DNA from: Puia sp.
Lineage (GTDB): Bacteria; Bacteroidota; Bacteroidia; Chitinophagales; Chitinophagaceae
Direction of reading: 5' to 3'
Assembly: GCA_031292515.1 (NCBI GenBank)
Contig: JARLGZ010000177.1
Location: 186,001 to 250,000 of the forward strand
DNA: 64,000 nucleotides
Shown here: piece after piece, positions 46,286 through 54,933 of the stretch
How the letters are laid out: the number at the start of each line of letters is the position of its first letter
Numbering within the stretch: the stretch's first letter is position 1
Notes under the pieces: generated by a model
Database searches by the model: none
What the model was told of the DNA's origin: nothing
Seen by the model: only the letters and a program-made list of their open reading frames with translations
Translations under genes and position numbers: made by a program

Positions 46286-47023
46286 ATGAGGTTTTACTTG
46301 GCGTTGTTATTACTGTTACTATTGGCATCCGGAAGAATAACGGCCCAGACAGATCCGGACAACGGGAGCAAGAGCAATTCGACTTATCTCCTGAACACAG
46401 ATACCGGCAAAGTCATGGATATCCGGGAAAAGTTGGTGCAGCTGGCCCTGCAAAACCCAACATTTGAGATCGCCGATCGCACGGTAGCCATTATGCAATA
46501 CACTCTTCGGCTTCAAAAAAACAGCTGGCTGAGCGCAATTTCGGCCCAGGGGAACCTGAACGAGTTTTCTATCGATCCAAAGGCCGCGGGTGGCAATAGT
46601 AATTCCTTATACTACCCCAAGTATAATTTCGGCCTGTCGATCCCTATGGATATTTTTACGAGGACCAGCAACAACATCAAGATCGCAAGGGAGAATTATA
46701 TGATCGCGATAGCTCAGAAAAATGACAAATACAGGCAAATCAAACTGGAAGTCCTGAGCAAATATGAAGACTATATACTGGCCAAGGAGAACCTGCAATT
46801 CCAGATCCAGATCGCGCAGGACGAATACGCATCCTACAAAAGAACCTCACAGGACTTCTCCGACGGGCTCATAAAACTGGAAGACCTCAATCTGGCCTAT
46901 AGAAGTTGGGTGCTCCAGCAAACCAGGAGACTGACCCTGCAACGGGATTTTAATGTCACCAAGTTGCAGATAGAGCAGATGATCGGTGTAAAACTGGACG
47001 ATGTGTTGAGCCAGCTGAAATAA
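46286..47023 (+). CDS. Half-length TolC-family outer-membrane efflux protein
   Basis: 245 residues. Signal peptide MRFYLALLLLLLLASGRITAQ, then an OEP-like helical region with coiled heptads (NNIKIARENYMIAIAQKND, KYRQIKLEVLSKYEDYILAKENL, YASYKRTSQDFSDGLIKLEDLNLAYRSW) and an IEQMIGVKLDDVL end. Full TolC proteins are about 430-500 residues with two OEP repeats; here only one repeat is present. The frame extends to 46241, but ATG 46286 opens the signal peptide. It is the last gene of the plus arm and the only candidate outer-membrane conduit in the locus. Confidence 0.8.
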   Translation: MRFYLALLLLLLLASGRITAQTDPDNGSKSNSTYLLNTDTGKVMDIREKLVQLALQNPTFEIADRTVAIMQYTLRLQKNSWLSAISAQGNLNEFSIDPKAAGGNSNSLYYPKYNFGLSIPMDIFTRTSNNIKIARENYMIAIAQKNDKYRQIKLEVLSKYEDYILAKENLQFQIQIAQDEYASYKRTSQDFSDGLIKLEDLNLAYRSWVLQQTRRLTLQRDFNVTKLQIEQMIGVKLDDVLSQLK

Positions 47024-47032
47024 AACGGCAAT

Positions 47033-48460
47033 TTAATCCGTCACGACGACGGCCCGCGACAAACTGGACGACTCCCGGGGGGAGCGCCTGCGGAAAGGTT
47101 GCAGTTCCCAGTAAGTCAGACTCCTCCACAACCATTCGAAAGGGCCGAACCGGAAATATTTCAACCAGACTGCGCTAAAGACCAATTGGAATATCCAGAT
47201 CAACGGAACGATATAATATAACTGGTAACGCTGCAATGAGCCATACAGGTTGAGGCCGTATCCGTAGAAGACCAATCCGCAAATGATCGACTGGGAGAGA
47301 TATCCCGTAAAGGCCATTTGACCCAGGTTGGCCAGGGCGCGTAACAACCATTTTAGCAGACCGTACTTATAAACCAGCATCACCAGCCCGATATGTCCCA
47401 TGGCGATGAGAAATCTCCTGGGCTGATAGAAATCGGCGGCGGGGCTCTGTGCGACCCGCGTCGGATCGAAATGAGCATCAATCTGGGTTTTCAACAGGTA
47501 ATAGCTGATAAAGCTGCCCGCCGTATAGCCTGCCACCAGGCATACCCAATAGAAACGGGTGGACCTTTTACCCGTAAGCACGTCCCATTTGAATAAAGCC
47601 ATTCCCAGAAAGAAAAAGGTCAATGCATCCCAGAAATAGTCATGATAGAATGCTATGGTCTGAGACTCCTCGTTGATATGCTTTACGTATCTCATGACCC
47701 CAAAATAGCCTTTATGAAGGTTTAGCCCGTCGTTATCCGCTTTCTTACGTATATTTTCGGCTTTGTCCTGCTCCTCTACGGCCAACCAGGCAGCTTTGTC
47801 TTGCTGCTGGTCGGGTGTCAGAACGCCGTTCTGCTTTTCAATGAGCAGTGCGCTTTCGCCCTTTGCGCGGACAGCCAGCTTGTCATGGCGGCTCTTAAAC
47901 GACTTAAGACCGCAAAATGTCATCAGAAAAAGGCCGACGATCAAGAGGTGCTTTGCCTTCATATTCCGGAAAGGAAACAGGAAAAGACCGCATATCGCAT
48001 ACGTATACAAGATATCGCCGGACCAGAGAAGTATGTATGCGTTGATATTCCCGAACAGGAGCAACCAGAAAAGCCTCCGGTAATAAATGTCGGCAGGAGA
48101 TATTCCCAAACCGGTATATCTTTTCTCCAGCCTGCTCAATAACAAGATACTACCGGCGCCAAACAGCATGGAGAACAACGCCCGCATGGTACCTTCAAAA
48201 AAGCCGGTTTCCGCACACCATGCGTAAAAGTTGGGGCCACTGTATTCGTGATGGAGTTCCAGGTTCAAACCGTATTCATAAGGCATGCCGAACGAAACGA
48301 TGTTCATGATCAGGATTCCCAGTAAGGCGAACCCCCTGAGCGAATCGATAATACTGATCCTCTCGGATTGAAGAACCGGGGTTATTAGCTGGCTGACATT
48401 GCCCGGAGCTCCGATACGATCGGGAGCACCAGCCAATGAGGCGGTAGAGTTTGGGGTCAT
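47033..48460 (-). CDS. DUF418 domain membrane protein
   Basis: 475 residues, about ten hydrophobic segments. The N-terminus (ISIIDSLRGFALLGILIMNI) and the GTMRALFSMLFGAGSILLLSRL loop are DUF418 marks; a C-terminal FGPFEWLWRSLTY motif follows. A hydrophilic insertion of roughly 55 residues (GVLTPDQQQDKAAWL region) sits after the sixth segment. The function of DUF418 proteins is unknown; a role in membrane transport or acyl transfer is only suggested. It converges on the TolC-like gene (9-bp gap) and shows no link to the sugar genes. Confidence 0.87.
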   Translation of the reverse strand: MTPNSTASLAGAPDRIGAPGNVSQLITPVLQSERISIIDSLRGFALLGILIMNIVSFGMPYEYGLNLELHHEYSGPNFYAWCAETGFFEGTMRALFSMLFGAGSILLLSRLEKRYTGLGISPADIYYRRLFWLLLFGNINAYILLWSGDILYTYAICGLFLFPFRNMKAKHLLIVGLFLMTFCGLKSFKSRHDKLAVRAKGESALLIEKQNGVLTPDQQQDKAAWLAVEEQDKAENIRKKADNDGLNLHKGYFGVMRYVKHINEESQTIAFYHDYFWDALTFFFLGMALFKWDVLTGKRSTRFYWVCLVAGYTAGSFISYYLLKTQIDAHFDPTRVAQSPAADFYQPRRFLIAMGHIGLVMLVYKYGLLKWLLRALANLGQMAFTGYLSQSIICGLVFYGYGLNLYGSLQRYQLYYIVPLIWIFQLVFSAVWLKYFRFGPFEWLWRSLTYWELQPFRRRSPRESSSLSRAVVVTD

Positions 48461-48840
48461 ATAGAGGAATCAATTAAATGGATGCCATGCACAAAATACA
48501 TCCCATACAATATATTCTATATCTAATCGTGATCATTAACAAGGCCGTAACGAATATTATTGCCCGTCTACAAAATAACACATTTACCCGCATCTCCCTT
48601 TAAACAGCCGGGTGATTTATTAATTATCTTTCTTAACAATCCGGCTGTTTTTTGATAATTCCAGGGTCTTTCCAAAATAATTCCGGCAATTCCGTCGTTT
48701 AACCTGCCAAAACACAACCAATTCTATTACAAATATTTAGCTCAAAATGACGAGTCCCTATTGTCCTGCTTCCAACTTCATTGGCAAGTTTTTTACACAG
48801 TATACTCATCAAACGTATCGCTAACAAACCCCGCTTTTTT
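48461..48840. other. 380-base divergent region with an orphan hairpin
   Basis: No gene is credible. It separates DUF418 (minus) from the FAD/NAD(P)-binding protein (plus), so both promoters should lie here; no perfect TAnnTTTG box was found. It contains the terminator-like hairpin listed separately at 48602-48653. Confidence 0.5.
48602..48653 (+). terminator. Orphan terminator-like hairpin
   Basis: AAACAGCCGG (48602-48611) and CCGGCTGTTT (48641-48650) form a perfect 10-bp stem across a 29-base loop, and the plus strand continues with T to give a run of six (48648-48653). On the plus strand no gene ends upstream for 1.5 kb (the nearest is 46286-47023 with a convergent gene after it), so it may end a small RNA or act as an attenuator before 48841. 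Confidence 0.45.
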
Positions 48841-50460
48841 ATGAGCACCGAGACCCCACCCGTATATTATGATATTGTGATCATCGGCAGTGGCATTGCA
48901 TGCACGTCCAGTCTGCGCCAGCTTCTCGACCGGTTACAAAAAAATGAAAAACCTGCGGCTCCTTTAAGAATCTCGGTCATTGAGAAAGACAGGGAGTTCT
49001 GGACCGGTCTCCCCTACGGTTGTCGCTCTTCGGTAAACTCATTGACGATCACCACACTGGGTGAATTCATACACCCGGAAGACAAAAAAGATTTCATCAG
49101 CTGGTTGGAATCGGGTCAAATCGGGTGGATGGAACATATCCGCCGGAATGGGGGAGCCCCCGCAGCCGCCTGGATCTATAATAATGCAGGCATTATTGCC
49201 GCGCATCAATGGGATGAACTCTATATCCCCCGCTTCCTCTACGGAAACTACCTGAAAGAGAAGATCAGTACAGCCATCGAGACAACCGGCCGGCTGGGGA
49301 TAGCGACGGTACAGCTGATAACGGCGGAGGTCATAGATCTTATCCCGGAATCAGGCAGTCCTTCTAAAGGAGCCTCTCTTTCGAATGCTTCCTACAAAGT
49401 GATATTGGAACATAAGGACGGCAGCACCGGAACCCTCGGCGCCGGCAAGGTATTGCTGACGATCGGCAGCCCTCCGGTAAAATATATTCCGGCACCGGCT
49501 CCGGGAACGGATCCGGGCAAGGAAAGAAGGCAGCCTGACTACCTCTCCGTTAATGACACCTACGCGCCGGGTCTCGAAGAGAATCTCAAAGCGATAGGTA
49601 CCGCCTTGTCCGCCATTACTGATCGCGAAAAAAGGAATATTCTTGTAATGGGCTCCAATGCCAGCTCGCTGGAACTGCTCTATATGATTAATTACCGGAC
49701 GGAGTTGAGAGACCTTATCAATCAAATTTGTGTCATTTCCTACAGCGGCCTGCTGCCTCACCGGATAACACCCAACGAACACCCGGACTACCATTTCCGG
49801 CATCTGCTGGCCCTGAAGGAAAAAAGAATCTTTACCGCTGACGAACTCATCACGACGATCGAGCAAGATGTAGCGATCGCTTACGGAAAAGGCGTACATA
49901 TCGGTGACACCTATTACCAATTGAGCGACCTGGTCGTCGAACTCCAGGGTCTGCTCGACTGGGACCAGCAGAAACGTTTCTCCAATATCCATGGAATGCG
50001 GTTTACAAAACTCATCCGGCGGGCAGGAGCCGAATATCGGGACGCCGCCGAAGAGCTTTCCAGCCGGGGGAAACTGGAAATGGTAAGAGGTAAATTCCTG
50101 GAATTGGTAGCGGCAGGAGATCATGCCGTGCAGGCCCGTTATACCAGCTTACCCGAAGGCAAGACCTTGTTATATCCTCTCCCTTTCGCCGGTGTCCTGA
50201 ACTGTGGCGGATTCGAGGACCTCCCGCAATCTTCATCCCGGATCATCTCTAACCTGATAGCCCGGAAGATCTGCAAGGTGAACAGCACAGACCGGGGATT
50301 CGAGGTCAATGAGAACCTGGAAGCAGCTCCTAATCTCTTTATAAACGGGCCCCTCCTCGGCGGCATCTTCAATAAACAATTGCGCCTCTGGCATGTTGAA
50401 AATGCGAAAAGGATCCATACCTTGGCACTATTGCTGGCCGAATTCCTGTCGAACCAATGA
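48841..50460 (+). CDS. FAD/NAD(P)-binding protein (NAD_binding_9 type)
   Basis: 539 residues. N-terminal Rossmann motif YYDIVIIGSGIACTSSLRQLL, then RISVIEKDREFWTGLPYG, and a second dinucleotide-binding stretch (NILVMGSNASSLELLYMI) in the middle. This is the layout of the HpaA/HcaC-like or 'FAD-NAD(P)-binding' proteins with no assigned substrate. The frame is open to 48781, but ATG 48841 opens the motif directly. A stop 35 bp before the YdcF gene suggests the two are cotranscribed. Confidence 0.82.
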   Translation: MSTETPPVYYDIVIIGSGIACTSSLRQLLDRLQKNEKPAAPLRISVIEKDREFWTGLPYGCRSSVNSLTITTLGEFIHPEDKKDFISWLESGQIGWMEHIRRNGGAPAAAWIYNNAGIIAAHQWDELYIPRFLYGNYLKEKISTAIETTGRLGIATVQLITAEVIDLIPESGSPSKGASLSNASYKVILEHKDGSTGTLGAGKVLLTIGSPPVKYIPAPAPGTDPGKERRQPDYLSVNDTYAPGLEENLKAIGTALSAITDREKRNILVMGSNASSLELLYMINYRTELRDLINQICVISYSGLLPHRITPNEHPDYHFRHLLALKEKRIFTADELITTIEQDVAIAYGKGVHIGDTYYQLSDLVVELQGLLDWDQQKRFSNIHGMRFTKLIRRAGAEYRDAAEELSSRGKLEMVRGKFLELVAAGDHAVQARYTSLPEGKTLLYPLPFAGVLNCGGFEDLPQSSSRIISNLIARKICKVNSTDRGFEVNENLEAAPNLFINGPLLGGIFNKQLRLWHVENAKRIHTLALLLAEFLSNQ

Positions 50461-50495
50461 GAGATGGGAAGCAGCGATATTAAGAATCAAGGAAG

Positions 50496-51233
50496 ATGAC
50501 CGAAAAGGATGCAGAACAACAACCAGGCCCCGACCCCATAGAGGAGCCTCGCGCGGGAACACCCCCGGTGCAAAGGGAAATTGCCAAGATACCCGAAACA
50601 CCGCCATTCTCCGATCCGCTGATCGGAGCGTTAACCGGGCTGTGTTTTTCGGAAGATCGGCCCGAAAAAGCAGATTTGCTGTTCGTCTTCGGGTCGAACG
50701 TTATGCAGAAAGAACTCGCCGGACTGATTACAACACTCCTGAAACAAAAACTGGCCAAAACAGTGATGATCACGGGCGGCATCGCCAATTACCTTCATAC
50801 GCCTGTGGATAAAAGACCGGAGAGTGAAGCCATTCTCGCCCAGATCCCCACGGAACAATTTCCCTCCATTCGCTTCCTCACGGAAACCCGCTCCCGCAAC
50901 AGCCTGGAAAATATTTTAGAAGCCGGGAAGCTTTACCCCATTAAAAAAGAAGAAACCATCCTGTTTTTATCACACGCCCACGCCTCGGGAAGAAGCCGGC
51001 TCACCCTGAAAAAGATTTGCCCGGGCAATAAACTGATCAGTCTTCCCTATGAAGTGCCCATGGGACCGGGGCAAGAGATGCTCCGAAGATCGGACTGGTG
51101 GAAATACAGCCAGGGAAGGTCTATGGTCTGGGGCGAGTTCCTCCGTATCCTGAAATACGGCGAAAGAGGAGATATCCCTATCCGTGAGGTACTGCATGAA
51201 ATAAACAACATCAGAAAACTATCAGGTATGTAA
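50496..51233 (+). CDS. YdcF family (DUF218) protein
   Basis: 245 residues. The DUF218 core is LLFVFGSNVMQKELAGLI, MITGGIANYLHTP, FLTETRSRNSLENILEAG and ETILFLSHAHASGRSRLTL. E. coli YdcF binds SAM; other members act in cell-envelope processes, so the role here is open. There is no clear N-terminal membrane helix; a long charged N-terminal segment of about 40 residues precedes the core. It follows the FAD/NAD(P) gene by 35 bp. Confidence 0.82.
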   Translation: MTEKDAEQQPGPDPIEEPRAGTPPVQREIAKIPETPPFSDPLIGALTGLCFSEDRPEKADLLFVFGSNVMQKELAGLITTLLKQKLAKTVMITGGIANYLHTPVDKRPESEAILAQIPTEQFPSIRFLTETRSRNSLENILEAGKLYPIKKEETILFLSHAHASGRSRLTLKKICPGNKLISLPYEVPMGPGQEMLRRSDWWKYSQGRSMVWGEFLRILKYGERGDIPIREVLHEINNIRKLSGM

Positions 51234-51585
51234 GCCGGAAATGATCGGCTCCATACCCACGAAAAAACCGATCCACGCAACAGCCGGCAACAAGAGCAGT
51301 TAAGTCAACCACCGACCTTTCCCACTCATTGATACCAGGCTGTTGCTTGGAATCTAATAGTCGACAAAAATGGTAGACAAAAATAAGTGTTTTAATATCC
51401 CCAAAAAAATATTCCTGAAGAAATGTGAAAAAACCGGAAAAATAAGCGGCTTTCACGCGACCGGCTCATAATAAGGATTAATTAACCAGTGAGTAATACA
51501 GGGGTAACAATTCATCCGGATCTTTGCGCCGTCAACAAAGGAACAGCGCTGTTACCTATTTTTTATGAAAACAAAACCTTAGAGC
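51234..51585. other. 352-base gene-free stretch
   Basis: No credible ORF. Upstream of the secreted gene at 51586 the sequence GGATCTTTGC (near 51517-51526) resembles a TAnnTTTG box with one mismatch. Small inverted repeats (AGCCG/CGGCT near 51233-51255) carry no T-run. Nothing else was recognised. Confidence 0.4.
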
Positions 51586-52038
51586 ATGTTACACAAAAAG
51601 TTCAATTCCGCCACTTTATCATTTTCGTTATTATTCGTTCTTTCCGCTTTTACGGGCCTCCGCGCACTCTCTCAGTCAGACCGGAAAGATCTGGCATACA
51701 ACACTTCAAACGCCATGACCGCCAGGCTTCACGCTGACCCTGTACAGGTGACGATTAGTCAGTCAGACAGCGCAGACCTGAAGTTCCGTATCCACATCCT
51801 GAACCCGGAAGAACAGAAAGTCACGATCTATATCCGCAGCAAGGCGCTCGGAACTATCTTTGTAAGGACATTGTCAGACTCCGAGTTCTTCAATCACGAA
51901 TACGCCAACCTGTTCAACCTGAACGAACTGGAGGACGGACAGTATTCCATCGAAGTAGTATCTGCCGGAGAATCCGTTCGTAAGGACATCCGGATCAACA
52001 CCATCACAAAGGTCGACAGAAAGGCTTCTATCAATTAG
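51586..52038 (+). CDS. Secreted hypothetical protein, Ig-like
   Basis: 150 residues. A signal peptide (about 1-30, ending RALSQ) is followed by a beta-rich region with alternating strands (VQVTISQSDSADLKFRIHIL, KVTIYIRSKALGTIFVRTL, YSIEVVSAGESVRKDIRINT). The strand pattern resembles one Ig-like domain of the kind found beside T9SS tails, but no sorting domain is present, so it should stay in the periplasm or be exported another way. No family is recognised. Confidence 0.6.
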   Translation: MLHKKFNSATLSFSLLFVLSAFTGLRALSQSDRKDLAYNTSNAMTARLHADPVQVTISQSDSADLKFRIHILNPEEQKVTIYIRSKALGTIFVRTLSDSEFFNHEYANLFNLNELEDGQYSIEVVSAGESVRKDIRINTITKVDRKASIN

Positions 52039-52153
52039 GACCCGCTTGCCTGAGAGCCCCGCTTATACGGCTCTTTCTTTCCTTCGGCCTGCCTGTAAAA
52101 TAATCCACAGGCCTTTGCCAAAACTCACGCTGCTTTTATCACCCTTGCCATCG

Positions 52154-52266
52154 CCATCACTTTGCTATTGCCATTGTTTCTGTAAACAGGTGAACCGGTT
52201 TCTATTGAAGACCATAACAATGGACTGCGGGTAACTATTGCATCAAACAATGGCAATAGGTGATGG
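52154..52266. repeat. Long hyphenated inverted repeat between convergent genes
   Basis: CTATTGCCATTGTTT (52165-52179) is the exact complement of AAACAATGGCAATAG (52245-52259). CCATCAC (52154-52160) likewise pairs with GTGATGG (52260-52266), leaving TTTG (52161-52164) as a bulge. The loop is 65 bases. It lies in the 265-bp gap between 51586-52038 (plus) and 52304-53206 (minus). It could be a two-way transcript end or a relic of a small mobile unit; there is no T-run. Confidence 0.55.
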
Positions 52267-52303
52267 TTCTTTCACCGACGGGCGCGCCGTTTCCCGATTT
52301 ACC

Positions 52304-53206
52304 TTATCTGTGCTGATCATAGTAGTTGACAGGAACGGCTTCCCGCAACCTCTGCAGCATGGCATCTGTTAAGGGGGGTGTATCGGGGGTGTCTGCGACA
52401 TCTTCCAACTGGCTCAAAGTACGGAAGCCCGTCACGGCAACACTTACAGATGGGTTCTGGAGAACAAAACGCAGTGCCGTCTGAGCCGGAGTCCGTAAAA
52501 AGCCCCGGCCTGACAAGGATCTGACGACGCCCGCAGCGGCTTCCACCTGTTCGGTACTGTAATTGAGCCAGGGAGCAGCGGCCTTATCCGCCAGCAATCC
52601 TCTGGAAAGGCTGCCTCGTGCCAGTACACCGATGCCGTGATCCTTCAATAATTCCAGGCAGCTTTCCTCGGGTCTCCTGTCAAGGATCCCATATTGCATC
52701 ATTACGCTGCTGATTCCGGACATGCTTACATATGCCCGGATCACATCAGGGCGTACGGATGAGATGCCATAGTATCGGATCTTGCCCTGCTCCTTCAGCC
52801 TTTCGAAGGCCTCAATCGTTTCCCCGATAGGATCCTGCAATGTCCCTCCATGCAACTGGTATAGATCGATATAGTCTGTCTGCAGTCTCGCCAGGCTCTT
52901 CTCGACCGCAGCAAGTATATATTTTTTCCCGGGGTTCCAGTCCCAACCGCTGCCATCGCTTCGCCACCGGTTACCGACTTTTGTGGCAAGAATACATTGT
53001 TGTCTGCGATCAAGGAGTATCTTTCCCAGCATCCCCTCATTCATGCCCCTTTCATATAAATCGGCCGTGTCAAAGAAATTAATGCCCAGATCACATGCCC
53101 GATGGATGAGACGGGTGTTATCGGCCGCGTCGGGGCCTAGTGACATGCACCCGAAACCGATGGTGCTTACCGTTAATGCAGACTTGCCGAGCTGTACATA
53201 GTTCAT
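52304..53206 (-). CDS. Aldo/keto reductase
   Basis: 300 residues. NADPH-dependent reductase of carbonyl compounds, cytoplasmic, TIM barrel. Catalytic tetrad: Asp46 (INFFDTADLYERG), Tyr51, Lys76 (CILATKVGNRW) and His119 (IDLYQLHGGT). The FGCMSLG N-terminus and the VTGFRTLSQLEDV cofactor loop fit the family of about 300-330 residues. The substrate is unknown. It follows the phytanoyl-CoA dioxygenase-like gene by 40 bp. Confidence 0.9.
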   Translation of the reverse strand: MNYVQLGKSALTVSTIGFGCMSLGPDAADNTRLIHRACDLGINFFDTADLYERGMNEGMLGKILLDRRQQCILATKVGNRWRSDGSGWDWNPGKKYILAAVEKSLARLQTDYIDLYQLHGGTLQDPIGETIEAFERLKEQGKIRYYGISSVRPDVIRAYVSMSGISSVMMQYGILDRRPEESCLELLKDHGIGVLARGSLSRGLLADKAAAPWLNYSTEQVEAAAGVVRSLSGRGFLRTPAQTALRFVLQNPSVSVAVTGFRTLSQLEDVADTPDTPPLTDAMLQRLREAVPVNYYDQHR

Positions 53207-53246
53207 AGTAGTGAGTAGGTTTGTGGTAGTGAGCAGTCACCACTCA

Positions 53247-54059
53247 CTATAACACCAGCGGATTCAATTCTGAGGCGGCGAGACGGCCCGGGGGCAAATC
53301 CATAAGCCAGGTGGTAAGATCGGCAGCCTGCCACTTATTTTTGGGAGGGGCGATCCGGGCGCCCTCGGCCATATAAATAATGGTCATGACCTCCCGCATC
53401 CGATCCGATTCATTCCCCGGAGCCTGGTGAATCGTATGACCGTAATGCCAGGTCGCATCTCCTGCCTTCATGGCGGCCGCCCTTGTCACAGGGAATCTGT
53501 TTTCCCGGATATATTTTTTAAACGCGGTCTCGGAATCATCCGAAATCTCGTGATCAAAGACGACTCCTTGTTTATGCGAACCGCTGGCAAAAGTCAGCAT
53601 GCCCATGTCTATACTGATATCTATCATGGGCATCCACATAGTAACCGTATCGGCGGTGTCCAGGGGCCAGTAATATTGATCCTGGTGCCAGGGTGTCGGG
53701 CCGCCTCCCGGCTCCTTGAAAAGTGCCTGGTCATGATAGATTCTGACATTGGCCACGCCCAGCAAAGAGGCCGCGATACCGGCAAAGCGTTTGGCCAGTA
53801 CAAAACGTTTCACTCTTTCATCCACGCGCCACAGGTTCATGACCTGCAGGAAGGCCTTCCCGTAGGTATCTCTTTCGGATATCTTCCTTTTCTCCTTATT
53901 GTACTTATGTGCTGCTTCCGCGATCGACTTTTTGTAGACTGCAAGTTCCTCCGGCCTAAGTACATTATGGACCAGCGTATGGCCGTTCTTACGGAATTCC
54001 TCCACGCGGGCTGCTGAAACCGTAAGGCAATCGTCCAGGTCCGGTAATTGATGGATCAT
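53247..54059 (-). CDS. Phytanoyl-CoA dioxygenase (PhyH) family oxygenase
   Basis: 270 residues. Fe(II)/2-oxoglutarate-dependent oxygenase: the metal motif HxD is in PTPWHQDQYYWPLDT, the distal His in TWHYGHTIHQAPGN and the 2-oxoglutarate Arg in SDRMREVMTIIYMA. The open frame goes to 54092, but ATG 54059 (MIHQLPDLDDC) is taken as the start. The substrate is unknown; bacterial PhyH proteins hydroxylate many small molecules. It sits between the thiE-like gene and the reductase. Confidence 0.87.
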   Translation of the reverse strand: MIHQLPDLDDCLTVSAARVEEFRKNGHTLVHNVLRPEELAVYKKSIAEAAHKYNKEKRKISERDTYGKAFLQVMNLWRVDERVKRFVLAKRFAGIAASLLGVANVRIYHDQALFKEPGGGPTPWHQDQYYWPLDTADTVTMWMPMIDISIDMGMLTFASGSHKQGVVFDHEISDDSETAFKKYIRENRFPVTRAAAMKAGDATWHYGHTIHQAPGNESDRMREVMTIIYMAEGARIAPPKNKWQAADLTTWLMDLPPGRLAASELNPLVL

Positions 54060-54113
54060 TACACCTGTTTTACAATCATAAAATACATACAAATCGGGCC
54101 ATAAAAAAATAAA

Positions 54114-54875
54114 TCAGCGGGGGGTATTTCCGGATACCACAATAATATCGCTGGCAGGGGATGCCCTGAATTCATCTACGGCCTGCTGGATCCGGCGAAA
54201 ACGCTCTACCGATTTCTTCGGTTCTTCCCAGATCCATCCCAGCATGGCAGCGCCATCCCAGCCGCCGGCCAGCACCTGGCCGATATTATCGGAAGAGATC
54301 CCGCCCAAACCGACTATCCCGCAGGGAAGGATCTTCGCCGGTCGCTGCAGTAACCGTTTATTTGGGGTAGTGGTCGTGCTCTTCTTTGACAGGTTCTCGA
54401 ATAAGGGGCTGATGAATACGTATTTCAGTTTACCCTCCTGATTCGGGATCAGTCCGCTTTCCGCCTGGTCCATTTCTTCCCAATGGTGCAGGGAAGTAGA
54501 AAAAGGGAGATTCTCTCTGGGAGATATCTTGAGTTCCCTCATCTTTTTACAGGCAGCATAGGAATAATGCACTTGCGGAATTCCGTATTCGGGCGCAAGG
54601 GAAGTATCTCCGTGCAATACGAGGCGCGAATGCCATCGCGGCGCCAACCGCCGGAGCAAACGAACCATCTTCCGCGGATTGTCGCGGGGCTTGCGCAGAT
54701 GCAATTTTTGAAGTCCTGCCTCCAGTAATGCTTTCAGATAGTCAGATTCCCAAAAAAAGAAATCCGGCCTCGTAATGACCATCAGTTCAAAGGAGCGGAT
54801 AGCTGGCGACGCAGGCTCTACCGGAACGGGCTGATCGGTTGAAAGCGGTTGATGCATTCGGCTTATTTGTACCAT
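54114..54875 (-). CDS. ThiE/TenI-like thiamine phosphate synthase family protein
   Basis: 253 residues. Members join the pyrimidine and thiazole parts of thiamine; TenI-type homologues instead isomerise the thiazole. The TIM-barrel stretches LMVITRPDFFFWESDYLKAL, LQKLHLRKPRDNPRK, SRLVLHGDTSLAPEYGIPQVH, KLKYVFISPLFENLSKK and GIVGLGGISSDNIGQV fit. No other thiamine gene is in the window. The frame is open to 54953 over the end of proA; ATG 54875 or 54857 is the likely start. Confidence 0.72.
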   Translation of the reverse strand: MVQISRMHQPLSTDQPVPVEPASPAIRSFELMVITRPDFFFWESDYLKALLEAGLQKLHLRKPRDNPRKMVRLLRRLAPRWHSRLVLHGDTSLAPEYGIPQVHYSYAACKKMRELKISPRENLPFSTSLHHWEEMDQAESGLIPNQEGKLKYVFISPLFENLSKKSTTTTPNKRLLQRPAKILPCGIVGLGGISSDNIGQVLAGGWDGAAMLGWIWEEPKKSVERFRRIQQAVDEFRASPASDIIVVSGNTPR

Positions 54876-54933
54876 AAATGTATCACAAATGCTTAACAAA
54901 AAGGCAATATTACACCCGGGAAATGGCTGCTTG

